DNA of 62,258 bases from Sphingomonas sp. (GCF_025353885.1 NZ_JANXNX010000030.1:1-62258), one strand, 5' to 3'; shown: positions 52,217-62,064, counted from the stretch's first letter. Notes: generated by a model from the letters alone, not told the origin. Numbers and translations are program-made.

Positions 52217-54943
52217 ATGAAAAGATTTTTCTTCCGAGCCAGTCAGGCCTTGGCGGCGTTTGCCGGCGTGGGTTTCTGCGCCGGGTCCGCGCCTGCCCTT
52301 GCCGCGCCTGGCCTTGCCGCGCCTGGCGTGGCCGTGGCGGCAGGGTGGTCGGCGAACGCCGATGACGCCCTGTTGTTTGAGATGCGCCTTAACCAATACC
52401 GGCTGGGTGACGGCGTGCGCGGTTACGCCACGCCGACCGGCACGTGCGTCGATCTGGCCGATGTCATCATCGCGCTGGATATTCCGGTCCGGCTCGACAA
52501 ACAGTCGCGCCGCGCGACTGGGTGGGCTTTCGACGAAAGCCACAAGATCACGATCGATCGCAACACCGACAACGAACAAATCACGAACACGTCGCGAAAA
52601 GTCGCGCCAGACGACATTCGTGATACGCCCGAGGGGTGGTGCGTCGCCACCAGCGCGCTTTCAAGATGGCTTGGCGTCAAGATCGAGGCCGATATTCCGA
52701 ACGCGCTACTGTTCGTCAAGTCCGATCGCAAATTGCCACCCCAGCTTGCGGCCGAACGGCGTGCAAGGACGGCGGTTCAGCGTCCGCTATTTGATCTCGC
52801 CAGTTTGCCGCACTCTACCAGCCCCTATCGCGGTATTAAACTGCCTTCGATCGACATCGTTGCCGGTATAGGCGGCCTGAGGGATCGGCTCAGTGGCAAC
52901 CGCACCAACGCCCAGTATGAAATTTTCGCGTCAGGAGAAGTCGGCCCCGTCGCCTACGACGCCCGCATATCTTCCAGCCGTCATGGTGCGCCCGAAAGCG
53001 TCCGGGTGCGCGCTTACAGGACCGATCCGGATGGAGGGCTGCTGGGGCCGCTCCATGCCACCAACGTCGCGGTCGGTGATGTCCAGGGCGTATCGACGGC
53101 ACTGGTTGCCCAATCGAGCGTGGGGCGAGGGATATCGGTCACCAATCGCCCCGTTGAGCGCAACGAGAATTTCGACAAGACTAATTTCCGTGGCGAATTG
53201 CCACGCGGCTGGGATGCCGAACTCTATCGCAATGGGCAGTTGCTCGCCTTTGCAAACGACCGAGCCGACGGGCGCTACGAGTTTCTCGACGTTCCGCTTC
53301 AATACGGACAAAACCGCTTCGAGGTCGTGCTCTACGGTCCGCAAGGCCAGGTTAGGCGGGAAGTTAAGTCGGTTCCGGTCGGTCTCGACAGCATTCCACC
53401 ACGCGAAACTTACTATTGGGCAGGCGTCGATGAAGACGGTCACGACCTGATCAATCCTGCCGGAGGTTCTGTAGGACGCCGGGGTGGATGGCGCGGTGCG
53501 TTCGGAATCGAACGCGGCATCGACACGCGCACATCATTCGCATCTGTACTGCACAGTATCATGGATGAGCATGGCATCCGCCGCAACTACGCCGAGGCGT
53601 CGCTTCGTCGCGCAATCGGCCCCGCGTTGGTTGAGGTCTCGGGCGCGCAGAACCTGGGCGGGGGAGCGGCATTGCGAACCCAGCTGCTCGGCGAATTTGG
53701 CAAGACCCATGTCGAGGTCGAGACAATTTGGGCAAATGGCGGATTCACGTCCGACCGGTTGCTTGAAAACGTGACCGGCTTGCACCAGGTCGGCATCGAC
53801 CGATATTTCGGCAATGGCCACACCAGCATTCCCGTCCATCTCGATGTGCGATACACGACGCGATCGGTTGGTAACGACAGCCTTGACCTGACGGCGCGCA
53901 CCTCCGCCAGTCTCGGTCGTGTATCGATGACCGGTGAGATCGCATGGCGGCAGGATTACGCGCATTACGGCCCCGACCCACCGAGCGACATAGAGGCCGG
54001 GATCCTGGCCAACGCCCGGATCGGGCGTGTCCGTGTGCGCGGAGAAGCGCGGTTTCGCCTTGCGCCAGAAAGCCGGTTCCAGTCGGCAGCACTGGTCGGC
54101 GAATGGTCGGCGGGTGGCGATTTGACGCACGCAAATGACTGGCGGGCAGAGGTCGGCTATGACCGTGACCTGCACCGCGCCCGAGCGGGGATTGGCTATG
54201 TCCGGCGCTTCGATCGGGTGGCGGTGACGTTCAGCGGCGAAGGGGCGACCGACGGCTCGATCGCCGCCGGTCTGAATCTGGCCTTCAGCATCGGTCCCGA
54301 TCCGCGCCGTCATGGCGGCATCCGGTTGACCTCCGACAAGCTCGCGTCGCACGGGTCAACAATGGTGCGCGTCTATCGCGACACTAACAACAACGGCCGC
54401 CGCGACCCCGGCGAACCGTTGGAAAAGAACGTCCAGGTTTCGGCGGGGCGGATCCCGGTTGATGCCGTTACTGATGCCGAGGGTCAGGTTATTGTTGATA
54501 ACCTTGAACCTTTCCAGCCGGTGCTGATCGGTATCGATGGATCGTCGTTGCCCGATCCGCTGGTCCAGCCATCCACCTCCGGGCTTGTCGTCACGCCGCG
54601 CCCCGGAGTGACGCAGGCCATCGAACTGCCGCTGGTCAGCGCCGGCGATGTCGACGGCACCCTGGCGCGGGCGGGCGGCGGCACGATGGAGGGCATGGAC
54701 CTCGAACTGGTCGACGTCGAAGGCCGCGTTGCCGCCACGACGCGCAGCGACTTCGACGGGTTCTTTCTGTTCGAGGGGGTGCCCTATGGACAATACCACG
54801 TCCGCATCGCCCGCCTGTCGGCCGCGGCAACGCGCACCTCCACCGCACTTAACGGCGTGGCGACGATCGATGCCGGGACGCCCTCGGTTCATCTGGGCGG
54901 TATCGCGGCGCAACCCGATGAAACCCGGCGCGCTGCAAAATAA
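52217..54943 (+). CDS. Usher-like outer-membrane protein with SdrD-like and carboxypeptidase-regulatory C-terminal domains
   Basis: 908 aa. After a signal peptide (RASQALAAFAGVGFC-type) comes an N-terminal region of about 200 residues with two Cys (GTCVDL, EGWCVAT). The middle contains the usher-like stretch RGWDAELYRNGQLLAFANDR and RYEFLDVPLQYGQNRFEVVL, then a long array of beta strands resembling a barrel. The C-terminus has VRVYRDTNNNGRRDPGEPLE, an SdrD-like calcium-type loop, and a carboxypeptidase-regulatory-like domain (TRSDFDGFFLFEGVPYGQYH). I start at ATG 52217 (MKRFFF). Usher identity is inferred from the motif and the adjacent chaperone. Confidence 0.7.
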   Translation: MKRFFFRASQALAAFAGVGFCAGSAPALAAPGLAAPGVAVAAGWSANADDALLFEMRLNQYRLGDGVRGYATPTGTCVDLADVIIALDIPVRLDKQSRRATGWAFDESHKITIDRNTDNEQITNTSRKVAPDDIRDTPEGWCVATSALSRWLGVKIEADIPNALLFVKSDRKLPPQLAAERRARTAVQRPLFDLASLPHSTSPYRGIKLPSIDIVAGIGGLRDRLSGNRTNAQYEIFASGEVGPVAYDARISSSRHGAPESVRVRAYRTDPDGGLLGPLHATNVAVGDVQGVSTALVAQSSVGRGISVTNRPVERNENFDKTNFRGELPRGWDAELYRNGQLLAFANDRADGRYEFLDVPLQYGQNRFEVVLYGPQGQVRREVKSVPVGLDSIPPRETYYWAGVDEDGHDLINPAGGSVGRRGGWRGAFGIERGIDTRTSFASVLHSIMDEHGIRRNYAEASLRRAIGPALVEVSGAQNLGGGAALRTQLLGEFGKTHVEVETIWANGGFTSDRLLENVTGLHQVGIDRYFGNGHTSIPVHLDVRYTTRSVGNDSLDLTARTSASLGRVSMTGEIAWRQDYAHYGPDPPSDIEAGILANARIGRVRVRGEARFRLAPESRFQSAALVGEWSAGGDLTHANDWRAEVGYDRDLHRARAGIGYVRRFDRVAVTFSGEGATDGSIAAGLNLAFSIGPDPRRHGGIRLTSDKLASHGSTMVRVYRDTNNNGRRDPGEPLEKNVQVSAGRIPVDAVTDAEGQVIVDNLEPFQPVLIGIDGSSLPDPLVQPSTSGLVVTPRPGVTQAIELPLVSAGDVDGTLARAGGGTMEGMDLELVDVEGRVAATTRSDFDGFFLFEGVPYGQYHVRIARLSAAATRTSTALNGVATIDAGTPSVHLGGIAAQPDETRRAAK

Positions 54944-54990
54944 CCGACCCGCTACCGTTTTGCTGCCAGACCGGCTAACCGCGCGCCATC

Positions 54991-56556
54991 ATGACAATTT
55001 CTCAAGACCGTCGCACCTTTGCCATCATCGCTCACCCCGATGCCGGAAAGACCACGCTGACCGAAAAACTACTGTTGTTCGGCGGCGCGATCCACACCGC
55101 CGGAGAAGTGAAGGCGCGCGGCCAGAACCGCCGTGCGCGGTCGGACTGGATGAAGATCGAACAGCAGCGCGGGATTTCGGTCACCTCGTCGGTGATGACG
55201 TTCGAAACGCAGGGGCTGACCTTTAACCTGCTGGATACGCCGGGGCACGAAGATTTCTCCGAGGATACGTATCGCACGCTGACGGCGGTCGATTCGGCGG
55301 TCATGGTCCTTGACGCCGCGCGCGGGATCGAGGCGCAGACCCTGAAACTGTTCGAGGTCTGCCGCCTTCGCAATGTCCCCATCATCACGTTCATCAACAA
55401 AGTCGACCGCGACGGCCGTGACGGTTTCTCGCTGCTGGATGAAGTTGCCGACCAGTTACAGCTCGATGTCTGCCCGATGAGCTGGCCGATCGGCATGGGT
55501 GCCGATTTCGAGGCGATCTACGACCTCGATCGCAACCGCCTGACGCAACCGATCCGGGGAGAGGATGCCATTGTCACCCAATGCAGCGGCACTGACGATC
55601 CCCAGCTCGACGCCTTGCTGACCCCGGCGGGCGTCAAGCTGTTCCGCGAGGAAGTCGAACTGGCCCAAGGCGGTTACTCGGCCTGGGATACCGAACGGTA
55701 TCAGGCGGGCGACCTGACTCCGGTTTATTTCGGATCCGCACTGCGAGAGTTCGGGATCAGCGAACTGATCGATGCGCTTGCCCGGTTCGCCCCAGGCCCG
55801 CGCGTCCAGCCCGCGACTCCCAGCCCGATCTCGCCACAGGACCCGAATGTCACCGGCTTCATTTTCAAGGTGCAGGCCAACATGAACCCGATGCACCGCG
55901 ACCGCATCGCCTTCATGCGGTTGTGTTCGGGTCGCTTCCGGCGCGGCATGAAGCTGAACCAGGTCGGCACCGGCAAATCGATCGCCGTCCACAGTCCGAT
56001 CCTGTTCTTTGCGCATGAACGCGAAGTCGTCGACGATGCGTTTCCCGGGGACATCATCGGCATCCCCAATCACGGCACGCTGCGGGTGGGTGATACGCTG
56101 ACCGACGGACCCCCGGTGTCGATCACCGGCCTGCCGAACTTTGCGCCCGAAATCCTGCGTCGCGTTGTGCTAAAGGACCCGACCAAGACCAAGCAACTTC
56201 GCAAGGCTCTCGATGACATGGCGGAAGAGGGGGTGACGCAGGTGTTTCATCCCAACATCGGGTCGCAGTGGATTGTCGGCGTCGTCGGCCAGCTGCAACT
56301 CGACGTACTGATTTCACGGCTGGAAGCGGAATATCGGGTCGATGCGGCGTTGGAACCGTCGCCATGGGATACCGCTCGCTGGATTGCAGCCGATGATCCC
56401 GCGATCATGAAGGCCTTTGCCGAAACGCACCAGAGCACCACCGCGACCGACCGCGACGGTGCAGCGGTGTTCATGGCAAAGAGCAGCTGGGACCTGAACT
56501 ATGCGGTCGAACGCAACCCGAAGATCCGGTTCACCGCCACGAAAGAACGCGAATAG
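54991..56556 (+). CDS. prfC: Peptide chain release factor 3
   Basis: A GTPase that recycles RF1/RF2 from the ribosome after termination. 521 aa: P-loop IAHPDAGKTTLTEKLL, the switch II motif DTPGHEDFSEDTYR, the guanine motif INKVDRDGRDG, and the RF3-specific middle (GFIFKVQANMNPMHRDRIAF). It starts at ATG 54991, 47 bases after the usher gene, but its function is unrelated and it probably has its own promoter. Confidence 0.96.
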   Translation: MTISQDRRTFAIIAHPDAGKTTLTEKLLLFGGAIHTAGEVKARGQNRRARSDWMKIEQQRGISVTSSVMTFETQGLTFNLLDTPGHEDFSEDTYRTLTAVDSAVMVLDAARGIEAQTLKLFEVCRLRNVPIITFINKVDRDGRDGFSLLDEVADQLQLDVCPMSWPIGMGADFEAIYDLDRNRLTQPIRGEDAIVTQCSGTDDPQLDALLTPAGVKLFREEVELAQGGYSAWDTERYQAGDLTPVYFGSALREFGISELIDALARFAPGPRVQPATPSPISPQDPNVTGFIFKVQANMNPMHRDRIAFMRLCSGRFRRGMKLNQVGTGKSIAVHSPILFFAHEREVVDDAFPGDIIGIPNHGTLRVGDTLTDGPPVSITGLPNFAPEILRRVVLKDPTKTKQLRKALDDMAEEGVTQVFHPNIGSQWIVGVVGQLQLDVLISRLEAEYRVDAALEPSPWDTARWIAADDPAIMKAFAETHQSTTATDRDGAAVFMAKSSWDLNYAVERNPKIRFTATKERE

Positions 56557-56562
56557 CCGCAA

Positions 56563-56584
56563 CCCCTGCCCATGAGGGCGGGGG
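56563..56584 (+). terminator. Possible hairpin after prfC
   Basis: CCCCTGCCC (56563-56571) can pair with GGGCGGGGG (56576-56584), one wobble, loop ATGA. There is no T run after it, so intrinsic termination is doubtful; it could also act on the minus strand below tRNA-Leu. Confidence 0.35.
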
Positions 56585-56610
56585 CGATGCATGTTCGATT
56601 AGCGATAGTC

Positions 56611-56696
56611 TGGTGCGGTCGAGAAGACTCGAACTTCCACGGCCTTTCGGCCACAACGACCTCAACGTTGCGCGTCTACCATTCCGCCACGACCGC
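56611..56696 (-). tRNA. tRNA-Leu (anticodon GAG)
   Basis: Minus strand. Acceptor GCGGTCG pairs with CGACCGC, D arm GGAATGGTAGAC, anticodon arm CAACG-TTGAGGT-CGTTG (anticodon GAG), a long variable arm (TGGCCGAAAGGCCGTG) typical of leucine tRNAs, T arm GAAGTTCGAGTCTTC, and encoded CCA (56611-56613). 86 nt. Confidence 0.96.
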
Positions 56697-56841
56697 ACAG
56701 TCATGTGCTTGTCCGACAGGTCGGCAAGCAGGTAGGAGCGCGCCCCTAGCAAAGCCAGTCGCTCGCTGCAATGGCCCGCTGCCACGCTTCTGGTTCCTTC
56801 CTTCGGATTGCGCTTTGGGCCTGCTCGGCTAGGGGCGGCAC

Positions 56842-58230
56842 ATGAACGCGCCCCAACATTTCGGCCAGATCGACGACCCCGGCGACCGTGTCGGCCCAGA
56901 AGCCCGCGCGCTGCTGGCGCTGGCGTGGCCGGTCATCTTGTCCAGCCTCAACTGGACGCTGCTTCACATTGTCGACATCGCTTTTGTCGGGCAGGCCGGC
57001 ACTGCGGAGGTTGCCGCCTTCGGTGCCAGCCGGGCGCTGACCTATATCGCTATCGTTGCCGGATTGTCGGCCCAGGCGGGCGTGCTGGTCTATACCGCGC
57101 GGGCCGATGGCGCGGGCGACCGGGCGCGGACGGGCCAGGTTCTGCGCAGCGGCCTGTTGCTGGGCGCTGCCTGTGGATTGGCCGCCTGCCTTATCCTGAT
57201 CCTGTTCGCAACCACGTTGCTGCGTGCGATTGGCGTGGCCGAGGCGCTGATCCCCGTCGCGTCGGCTGTCGTCCGTATCATGGCCTTTTGTTATCCCGCG
57301 TCGCTGGTCATGACCGCCGGTTCCTATTGGCTGGAGGGGATCAGCAAGCCGCGCGCGGTCATGGCGGTGAACTTGGGGATGTTGCCGGTCAACGGTGTCC
57401 TGGCTTGGGCGCTGTCCGGCGGGCATCTGGGCTTTCCGGTGCTCGGTGCGGTCGGTGCGGCGCTTGCAACCCTGATTTCAGTCTGGGGTGGCGCGATCTT
57501 CATGGCCGTGGCGGTCCTGCGCTCGGACCCCGATGGTTCGCGCAGGGTGCGCGATAATTCACCAGACGCCTGGTGCGCGGCCTGGCGCGCCGTTCCTCAA
57601 CTGGCGAAATTTGGTCTGGTCCCGGCGGTCGCGGCGGCACTCGAACTCGGGGGTTTTGCGTGGCTGATCGCGCTATCGACGCAACTCGGCGACGAAGCGG
57701 CCCATGCGTTCCAGATCGTCTTTACGCTGCATAACCTGACTTTTTCGCTGGCGCTGGGCATGGGGTCGGCGGTGGGGGTCAGGGTCGGCAATGCCGTCGG
57801 CGCCGGCCACCCGGAGAAGGCGCGGCGGCGGACATTGATCGCGGGCGCGTTGTCAATGGGCCTGACCGCTGTGGCCGCCGTCACTCTGGCGGCCGCCGCT
57901 GTCCCGCTGACCGGTGCCTATCCGGCGACGGCGAACGTCCACCGGCTTGCCGCTTCAATGCTCGTGATCTGGGCGCCATTCATTCTGTTCGACGGGGTCC
58001 AGGTCGTCTTTAACTACGCGCTGCGATCGCTGGGCGATCAGGTCGCGGCGGGGTTGGCGAGCGTCTGTTCGTTCTTCATTGTGACGGGTGGGCTGGGCTG
58101 GTTGTTGGTCCACAACGGGTTGGGACCATATGCGCTGGTGATCGCTTCGGGCAGCGGCATGGTCGTCGCCGCGCTGCTGATGGGGGCCCGCCTGCTCTGG
58201 GTTACTTCGGGGTCTCACCCGAAAAACTGA
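56842..58230 (+). CDS. MATE-family multidrug/sodium antiporter
   Basis: 462 aa with twelve predicted helices. Internal repeat halves are visible, for example [20 protein letters not shown] in the first half and [20 protein letters not shown] in the second. The family exports organic cations or xenobiotics coupled to sodium or protons. Substrates cannot be told. The ATG 56842 is 12 bases after a GGCTCGGC stretch; its stop region overlaps the zinc-ribbon gene from the other strand. Confidence 0.9.
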   Translation: MNAPQHFGQIDDPGDRVGPEARALLALAWPVILSSLNWTLLHIVDIAFVGQAGTAEVAAFGASRALTYIAIVAGLSAQAGVLVYTARADGAGDRARTGQVLRSGLLLGAACGLAACLILILFATTLLRAIGVAEALIPVASAVVRIMAFCYPASLVMTAGSYWLEGISKPRAVMAVNLGMLPVNGVLAWALSGGHLGFPVLGAVGAALATLISVWGGAIFMAVAVLRSDPDGSRRVRDNSPDAWCAAWRAVPQLAKFGLVPAVAAALELGGFAWLIALSTQLGDEAAHAFQIVFTLHNLTFSLALGMGSAVGVRVGNAVGAGHPEKARRRTLIAGALSMGLTAVAAVTLAAAAVPLTGAYPATANVHRLAASMLVIWAPFILFDGVQVVFNYALRSLGDQVAAGLASVCSFFIVTGGLGWLLVHNGLGPYALVIASGSGMVVAALLMGARLLWVTSGSHPKN

Positions 58231-59026
58231 GGTTCAGCGCCTTGGCACCCTTTGGCACGTCGATCTCGGCGGAATCGAATTCCATGCTAGCCTTTGCCGC
58301 GATTGTTCGCCGTGGCGGCGTGATTGTCCAGCCATAGACGACCCGACCTTGGGCATCGCGCAGTTCGGCGAGGATGTCGGGCACACGTTGCGATTCAGTT
58401 GTCGGATTTACGACGCGACCGGTCAGCGCGAACAATTCGTTACCGCTGGGTAGCGTCCGGCGGTCGGGCTTGCGCGGCACCTGCAGCAGCAGGGGGACAT
58501 CGGTCTCGCCGATCGGCAGGCCCAGCCGCGCCAGCCATGTCGGCGTCCCGAAATATTGCAGCGCCCCGACCCCGCCTAGCAAGACCAAAGCCGCAGCAAC
58601 TGCGGCAAGCGTCCACATCCGCGCAGGATTGCGACGCGGTCGAAACGGCGGTTCGTGCGCAAAGGCATCGTAATCGACATCGTCAGCAACTGCCGAAGCC
58701 GGAATATCCTGTTCGGGGCGGACATGAACGGCGGGCGTTGGCGTAGGGTTGACGTCATCCGGCAGGTCCGCGACGTTTGCAACCTCCGCGAGCGATGGGG
58801 CCCCGTCGTCCCGGGCGATTGGCCCGGCGGGTGCCGCGTCATCGCCGGTGGGTATCAGGGGCGCAGATGGGGCGGGAGGGGCAAGCGGCGGCGGCAAATC
58901 CATGATTGCCGGTTCCTGGAACCAGCTGTGCCGACAGGCCGCACAACGGACCTGTCGCCCGGTCGGGCCTACGGCGCTGTCTGGAACGACATAGCGCGTT
59001 CGGCATTCGGGGCAGGACAGGATCAT
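58202..59026 (-). CDS. Zinc-ribbon (MJ0042-type) single-pass membrane protein, DUF3426
   Basis: 274 aa. Starts with a zinc ribbon [17 protein letters not shown]...CAACRHSW (two CxxC pairs), then a Pro/Ala-rich linker, one membrane helix ([20 protein letters not shown]) and a C-terminal extracytoplasmic domain ([20 protein letters not shown]). This zinc-ribbon plus DUF3426 architecture is common in alphaproteobacteria next to ftsE; its role is unknown. It diverges from ftsE; the 212 bases between hold no further gene. Confidence 0.88.
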   Translation of the reverse strand: MILSCPECRTRYVVPDSAVGPTGRQVRCAACRHSWFQEPAIMDLPPPLAPPAPSAPLIPTGDDAAPAGPIARDDGAPSLAEVANVADLPDDVNPTPTPAVHVRPEQDIPASAVADDVDYDAFAHEPPFRPRRNPARMWTLAAVAAALVLLGGVGALQYFGTPTWLARLGLPIGETDVPLLLQVPRKPDRRTLPSGNELFALTGRVVNPTTESQRVPDILAELRDAQGRVVYGWTITPPRRTIAAKASMEFDSAEIDVPKGAKALNLSFSGETPK

Positions 59027-59238
59027 GGCGCGCGCAATACTCGACTGTCACAGGACGGCAATATCATGGTTAAGCACTGTCCGGCGCTTCGGTGCAAGCC
59101 CCCTGCGCCTTAGCCGCCGTTATTCGCGCCTCCAGATAGTGAGGCGCCCAGCCAACCGCGTGAAACGCGACACACGCGCTTTACGCCTCTCGCGCGTCAT
59201 GCAAAGGCAGTGCGGGGGACGAACGTACGCGGGGAAGC

Positions 59239-59952
59239 ATGGCCAATATCGTTCAGTTCGATAACGTCGGCCTGCGCTACGGCACGGGCTCCGAAACGCT
59301 GTCCGATCTCAGCTTCAGCCTGACGCGCGGCCAATTTTATTTTCTGACGGGACCTTCGGGTGCCGGAAAGACCTCGCTGCTGAAGCTGCTTTACCTCTCG
59401 CAACGACCCAGCCGGGGCAACATCCGGATGTTCGGTGAGGATCTGGCGACTGCACGACGCGACCGGCTGCCCGCCTTTCGGCGGCGGATCGGCGTGGTCT
59501 TTCAGGATTTTCGACTGGTCCCGCATCTTTCGGCGTTCGACAATGTGGCGCTGCCCCTGCGCGTATCGGGCGTTGACGAGCGCGAGATCGCCGCTCCGGT
59601 GCGCGAAATGCTGGCATGGGTTGGGCTGGAGGAACGGGCCAGCGCGCGTCCGGCGACACTGTCGGGCGGCGAGCAACAGCGCGTGGCCATCGCGCGGGCG
59701 GTCATCGGGCGTCCCGACCTGCTGGTGGCCGATGAACCGACCGGCAACGTCGATCCCGAAATGGCGCAGCGTCTGCTCCACCTGTTCGACGGGCTCAACC
59801 GGTTGGGCACGACCGTCGTTGTGGCCACGCATGACCTTCATTTGCTCAGCCGCATCGGCACCGCGCAGATGATGCGGCTCGACAAGGGGCGGCTGTCCGA
59901 CCCGACCGGTGCCTTGAGATATCCCCCACGCGCCGAAGATCGTAACGGCTGA
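59239..59952 (+). CDS. ftsE: Cell-division ATP-binding protein FtsE
   Basis: ABC ATPase that with FtsX links the divisome to peptidoglycan hydrolase activation. 237 aa: Walker [19 protein letters not shown], signature [15 protein letters not shown], Walker [15 protein letters not shown], and the switch His in [13 protein letters not shown] 59239. ftsX begins at the last base of its stop. Confidence 0.96.
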   Translation: MANIVQFDNVGLRYGTGSETLSDLSFSLTRGQFYFLTGPSGAGKTSLLKLLYLSQRPSRGNIRMFGEDLATARRDRLPAFRRRIGVVFQDFRLVPHLSAFDNVALPLRVSGVDEREIAAPVREMLAWVGLEERASARPATLSGGEQQRVAIARAVIGRPDLLVADEPTGNVDPEMAQRLLHLFDGLNRLGTTVVVATHDLHLLSRIGTAQMMRLDKGRLSDPTGALRYPPRAEDRNG

Positions 59953-60842
59953 TGTCGACCCGCTCCGCATCGGTGGCAGCGCGTGGATTGCTGCCGGAGG
60001 GTCGGCTGGCGGGTCCGATGCCCTGGGTCATTGCCATCATGACGTTCCTGACGGTGCTGGCGGCGGCGGCTGGCCTAAGCCTGGGGGGCGCGGTATCGGG
60101 ACTAGGCCAGCAGCTCGCCGGGCGGCTCACCATTCAGATTGTCGAGGCCAACCCCGATGCCCGCGAACGACAGGCGGCGGGTGCGCTTGCCGAACTGGCG
60201 CATCTGTCGGCGGTCACTAACTTCACGCGTATCGACGACGCCCGGATGCAGGCGCTGCTGGAACCGTGGCTGGGACATGATGGGCTGTCCACCGACTTGC
60301 CGGTCCCGGTGCTGATCGACGTGACGCTGGCCAAGGGCGATGCGCGCGATGTCGCCGATGTGGCGCAGGCGATCCGGACAATCGCGCCATCGGCTCTGGT
60401 CCAGCCGCACGCTCAATGGCTTGGCCCGCTGCAGGGATTGCTGGGGACGTTGCAGTGGCTGTCGGTCGGGCTGGTCGGGCTGATGGCGGCGGCGATGGCG
60501 TCGGCGGTGGTGCTGGCCGCGCGCGCGGCGCTCAACACTCACCGCGCGACGATCGACGTCATGCATTTAATGGGCGCAACTGATCGCCAGGTGGCGCGCC
60601 TGTTCCAGCGCCGCGCCGGGCTCGACGCGCTGTTCGGCAGCCTGATGGGGTTCACCGGTGGCATTGTCATCATCCTGTTCATCGCCCATCGCCTTGCCGC
60701 CGTCGGCGCGGCGCTGTTCGACCAGGGCGGGCTCGGCTGGATCGACTGGCTGGTAATCATCTTCGTGCCTGGCGGGGCAGTGCTGCTGGCGGTTGTTACC
60801 GCGCGCGCGACCGTGCTGCGGGCATTGGCGCGCATGTTGTGA
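59952..60842 (+). CDS. ftsX: Cell-division membrane protein FtsX
   Basis: 296 aa with four helices in the FtsX arrangement: one after a short cytoplasmic tail (MTFLTVLAAAAGLSLGGAV), a large periplasmic loop with VLIDVTLAKGDARDVADVAQ, and three C-terminal helices with DVMHLMGATDRQVARLFQRR between them. It starts at ATG 59952, overlapping the ftsE TGA by one base; ydcF starts at GTG within its stop. Confidence 0.94.
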   Translation: MSTRSASVAARGLLPEGRLAGPMPWVIAIMTFLTVLAAAAGLSLGGAVSGLGQQLAGRLTIQIVEANPDARERQAAGALAELAHLSAVTNFTRIDDARMQALLEPWLGHDGLSTDLPVPVLIDVTLAKGDARDVADVAQAIRTIAPSALVQPHAQWLGPLQGLLGTLQWLSVGLVGLMAAAMASAVVLAARAALNTHRATIDVMHLMGATDRQVARLFQRRAGLDALFGSLMGFTGGIVIILFIAHRLAAVGAALFDQGGLGWIDWLVIIFVPGGAVLLAVVTARATVLRALARML

Positions 60843-61369
60843 TCCGCCGTGTTCTTTCGCTGATCGTGCTGCTCTGGGTGCTGGGTTTCGTGCTGTTCGT
60901 CGTCACCCTGCCGCAACCGGCCGACAATCGAATCACCGACGCCATCGTCGTCCCGACCGGAGCACCTGGTCGCATCCAGCGCGGGCTGGCACTGCTGCAG
61001 GTCGGTCGGGCAAAGCGGATGCTGATTACCGGTGTCGATCGGTCGGTAAAGCCGCACGAACTGGCCATTGCTCAGGGCGTCCCGCTGGCGTTGTTCGGGC
61101 GCACTATCGACCTGGGGCGCGAGGCGGTGGATACGCGGTCGAATGGAGAGGAGACCGCGACGTGGCTGGCAGCACGCAATTATCGGAGCGTTCGGCTGGT
61201 CACGACCGACTGGCACATGCGCCGCGCCCGCTTCGAGATGGAACATGCGATCAGCGACCGGATCACGATCGTGTCTGACGCCGTCGTCAGCCAAGCGGGG
61301 CTGACCGTATTAATGAAGGAATATAACAAATATCTGTTCCGCCGTGTTGCCGTGCTGTTCGGCCTGTGA
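60839..61369 (+). CDS. YdcF-family (DUF218) membrane-associated protein
   Basis: 176 aa. N-terminal hydrophobic segment (VLSLIVLLWVLGFVLFVVTL) and a DUF218 domain with IQRGLALLQVGRAKRMLITG and NGEETATWLAARNYRSVRLV, then TTDWHMRRARFEME. Family members bind S-adenosylmethionine-like ligands or act in envelope biogenesis; the role is open. The GTG 60839 start is in the ftsX stop (GTGA), and plsC starts in its stop the same way. Confidence 0.88.
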   Translation: MIRRVLSLIVLLWVLGFVLFVVTLPQPADNRITDAIVVPTGAPGRIQRGLALLQVGRAKRMLITGVDRSVKPHELAIAQGVPLALFGRTIDLGREAVDTRSNGEETATWLAARNYRSVRLVTTDWHMRRARFEMEHAISDRITIVSDAVVSQAGLTVLMKEYNKYLFRRVAVLFGL

Positions 61370-62064
61370 GCGTCCCCATCACATTCCTCCGGTCGCTGTT
61401 GTTCAACCTGATCTTCTATGTGGGTGGCATCCCGCTGGTGATCGGCGCGGCGCTGTCGGTTCCGTTCGGGCAAGAGGCGGTCATCGCGGCGTCGCGGCTG
61501 TGGTCGCAATATCACCAGTTGTGCGTGCGCTGGCTGCTGGGCATCCGCACGGTGGTTGAGGGCGCCTTTCCGAAAGGGGCGGTCATCATCGCGATCAAGC
61601 ATGAGGCGATGCTCGAAACCATCGAGATACTCCGGTTGATCGACCGCCCCGCCGTCGTCTTCAAGGCCGAACTACTGAACATTCCGGTATGGGGCGCGAC
61701 GGCGCAGCGTCACGGCGTCATCCCCGTCGCGCGCGAGACCGGATCGGCGGCGCTACGCCGGATGCTGAAGGCCGCGCGAGAGGCCGTTACCGCCAACCGC
61801 CCGATCGTGATTTTCCCCGAGGGCACCCGCGTCGCGCCCGGGGAACAACCTCCGCTGCGGGCGGGCATCGCGGGGCTGTACAAGACGCTCGGCCTGCCAA
61901 TCGTGCCCGTGGCGGTGAACAGCGGACATTTGTGGCCCCGGCACAGTTTCATGAAACGCAGCGGCATCGTGACGATGCGCATCGGCGAACCCATCCCCCC
62001 GGGGCTGGGTCGCGAGGAAGTCGAGGCCCGGCTGCACACCGCGATCAACGCGCTGAATCAGTGA
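61366..62064 (+). CDS. plsC: 1-acyl-sn-glycerol-3-phosphate acyltransferase
   Basis: Acylates lysophosphatidic acid to phosphatidic acid. 232 aa. The second motif VIFPEGTRVAPGE is perfect. The catalytic motif normally HX4D reads KHEAMLETIE, that is HX4E. A hydrophobic N-terminal segment anchors it. GTG 61366 overlaps the ydcF stop (GTGA). Fourth gene of the ftsE-ftsX-ydcF-plsC chain, so division and phospholipid synthesis genes are expressed together. Confidence 0.92.
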   Translation: MSVPITFLRSLLFNLIFYVGGIPLVIGAALSVPFGQEAVIAASRLWSQYHQLCVRWLLGIRTVVEGAFPKGAVIIAIKHEAMLETIEILRLIDRPAVVFKAELLNIPVWGATAQRHGVIPVARETGSAALRRMLKAAREAVTANRPIVIFPEGTRVAPGEQPPLRAGIAGLYKTLGLPIVPVAVNSGHLWPRHSFMKRSGIVTMRIGEPIPPGLGREEVEARLHTAINALNQ

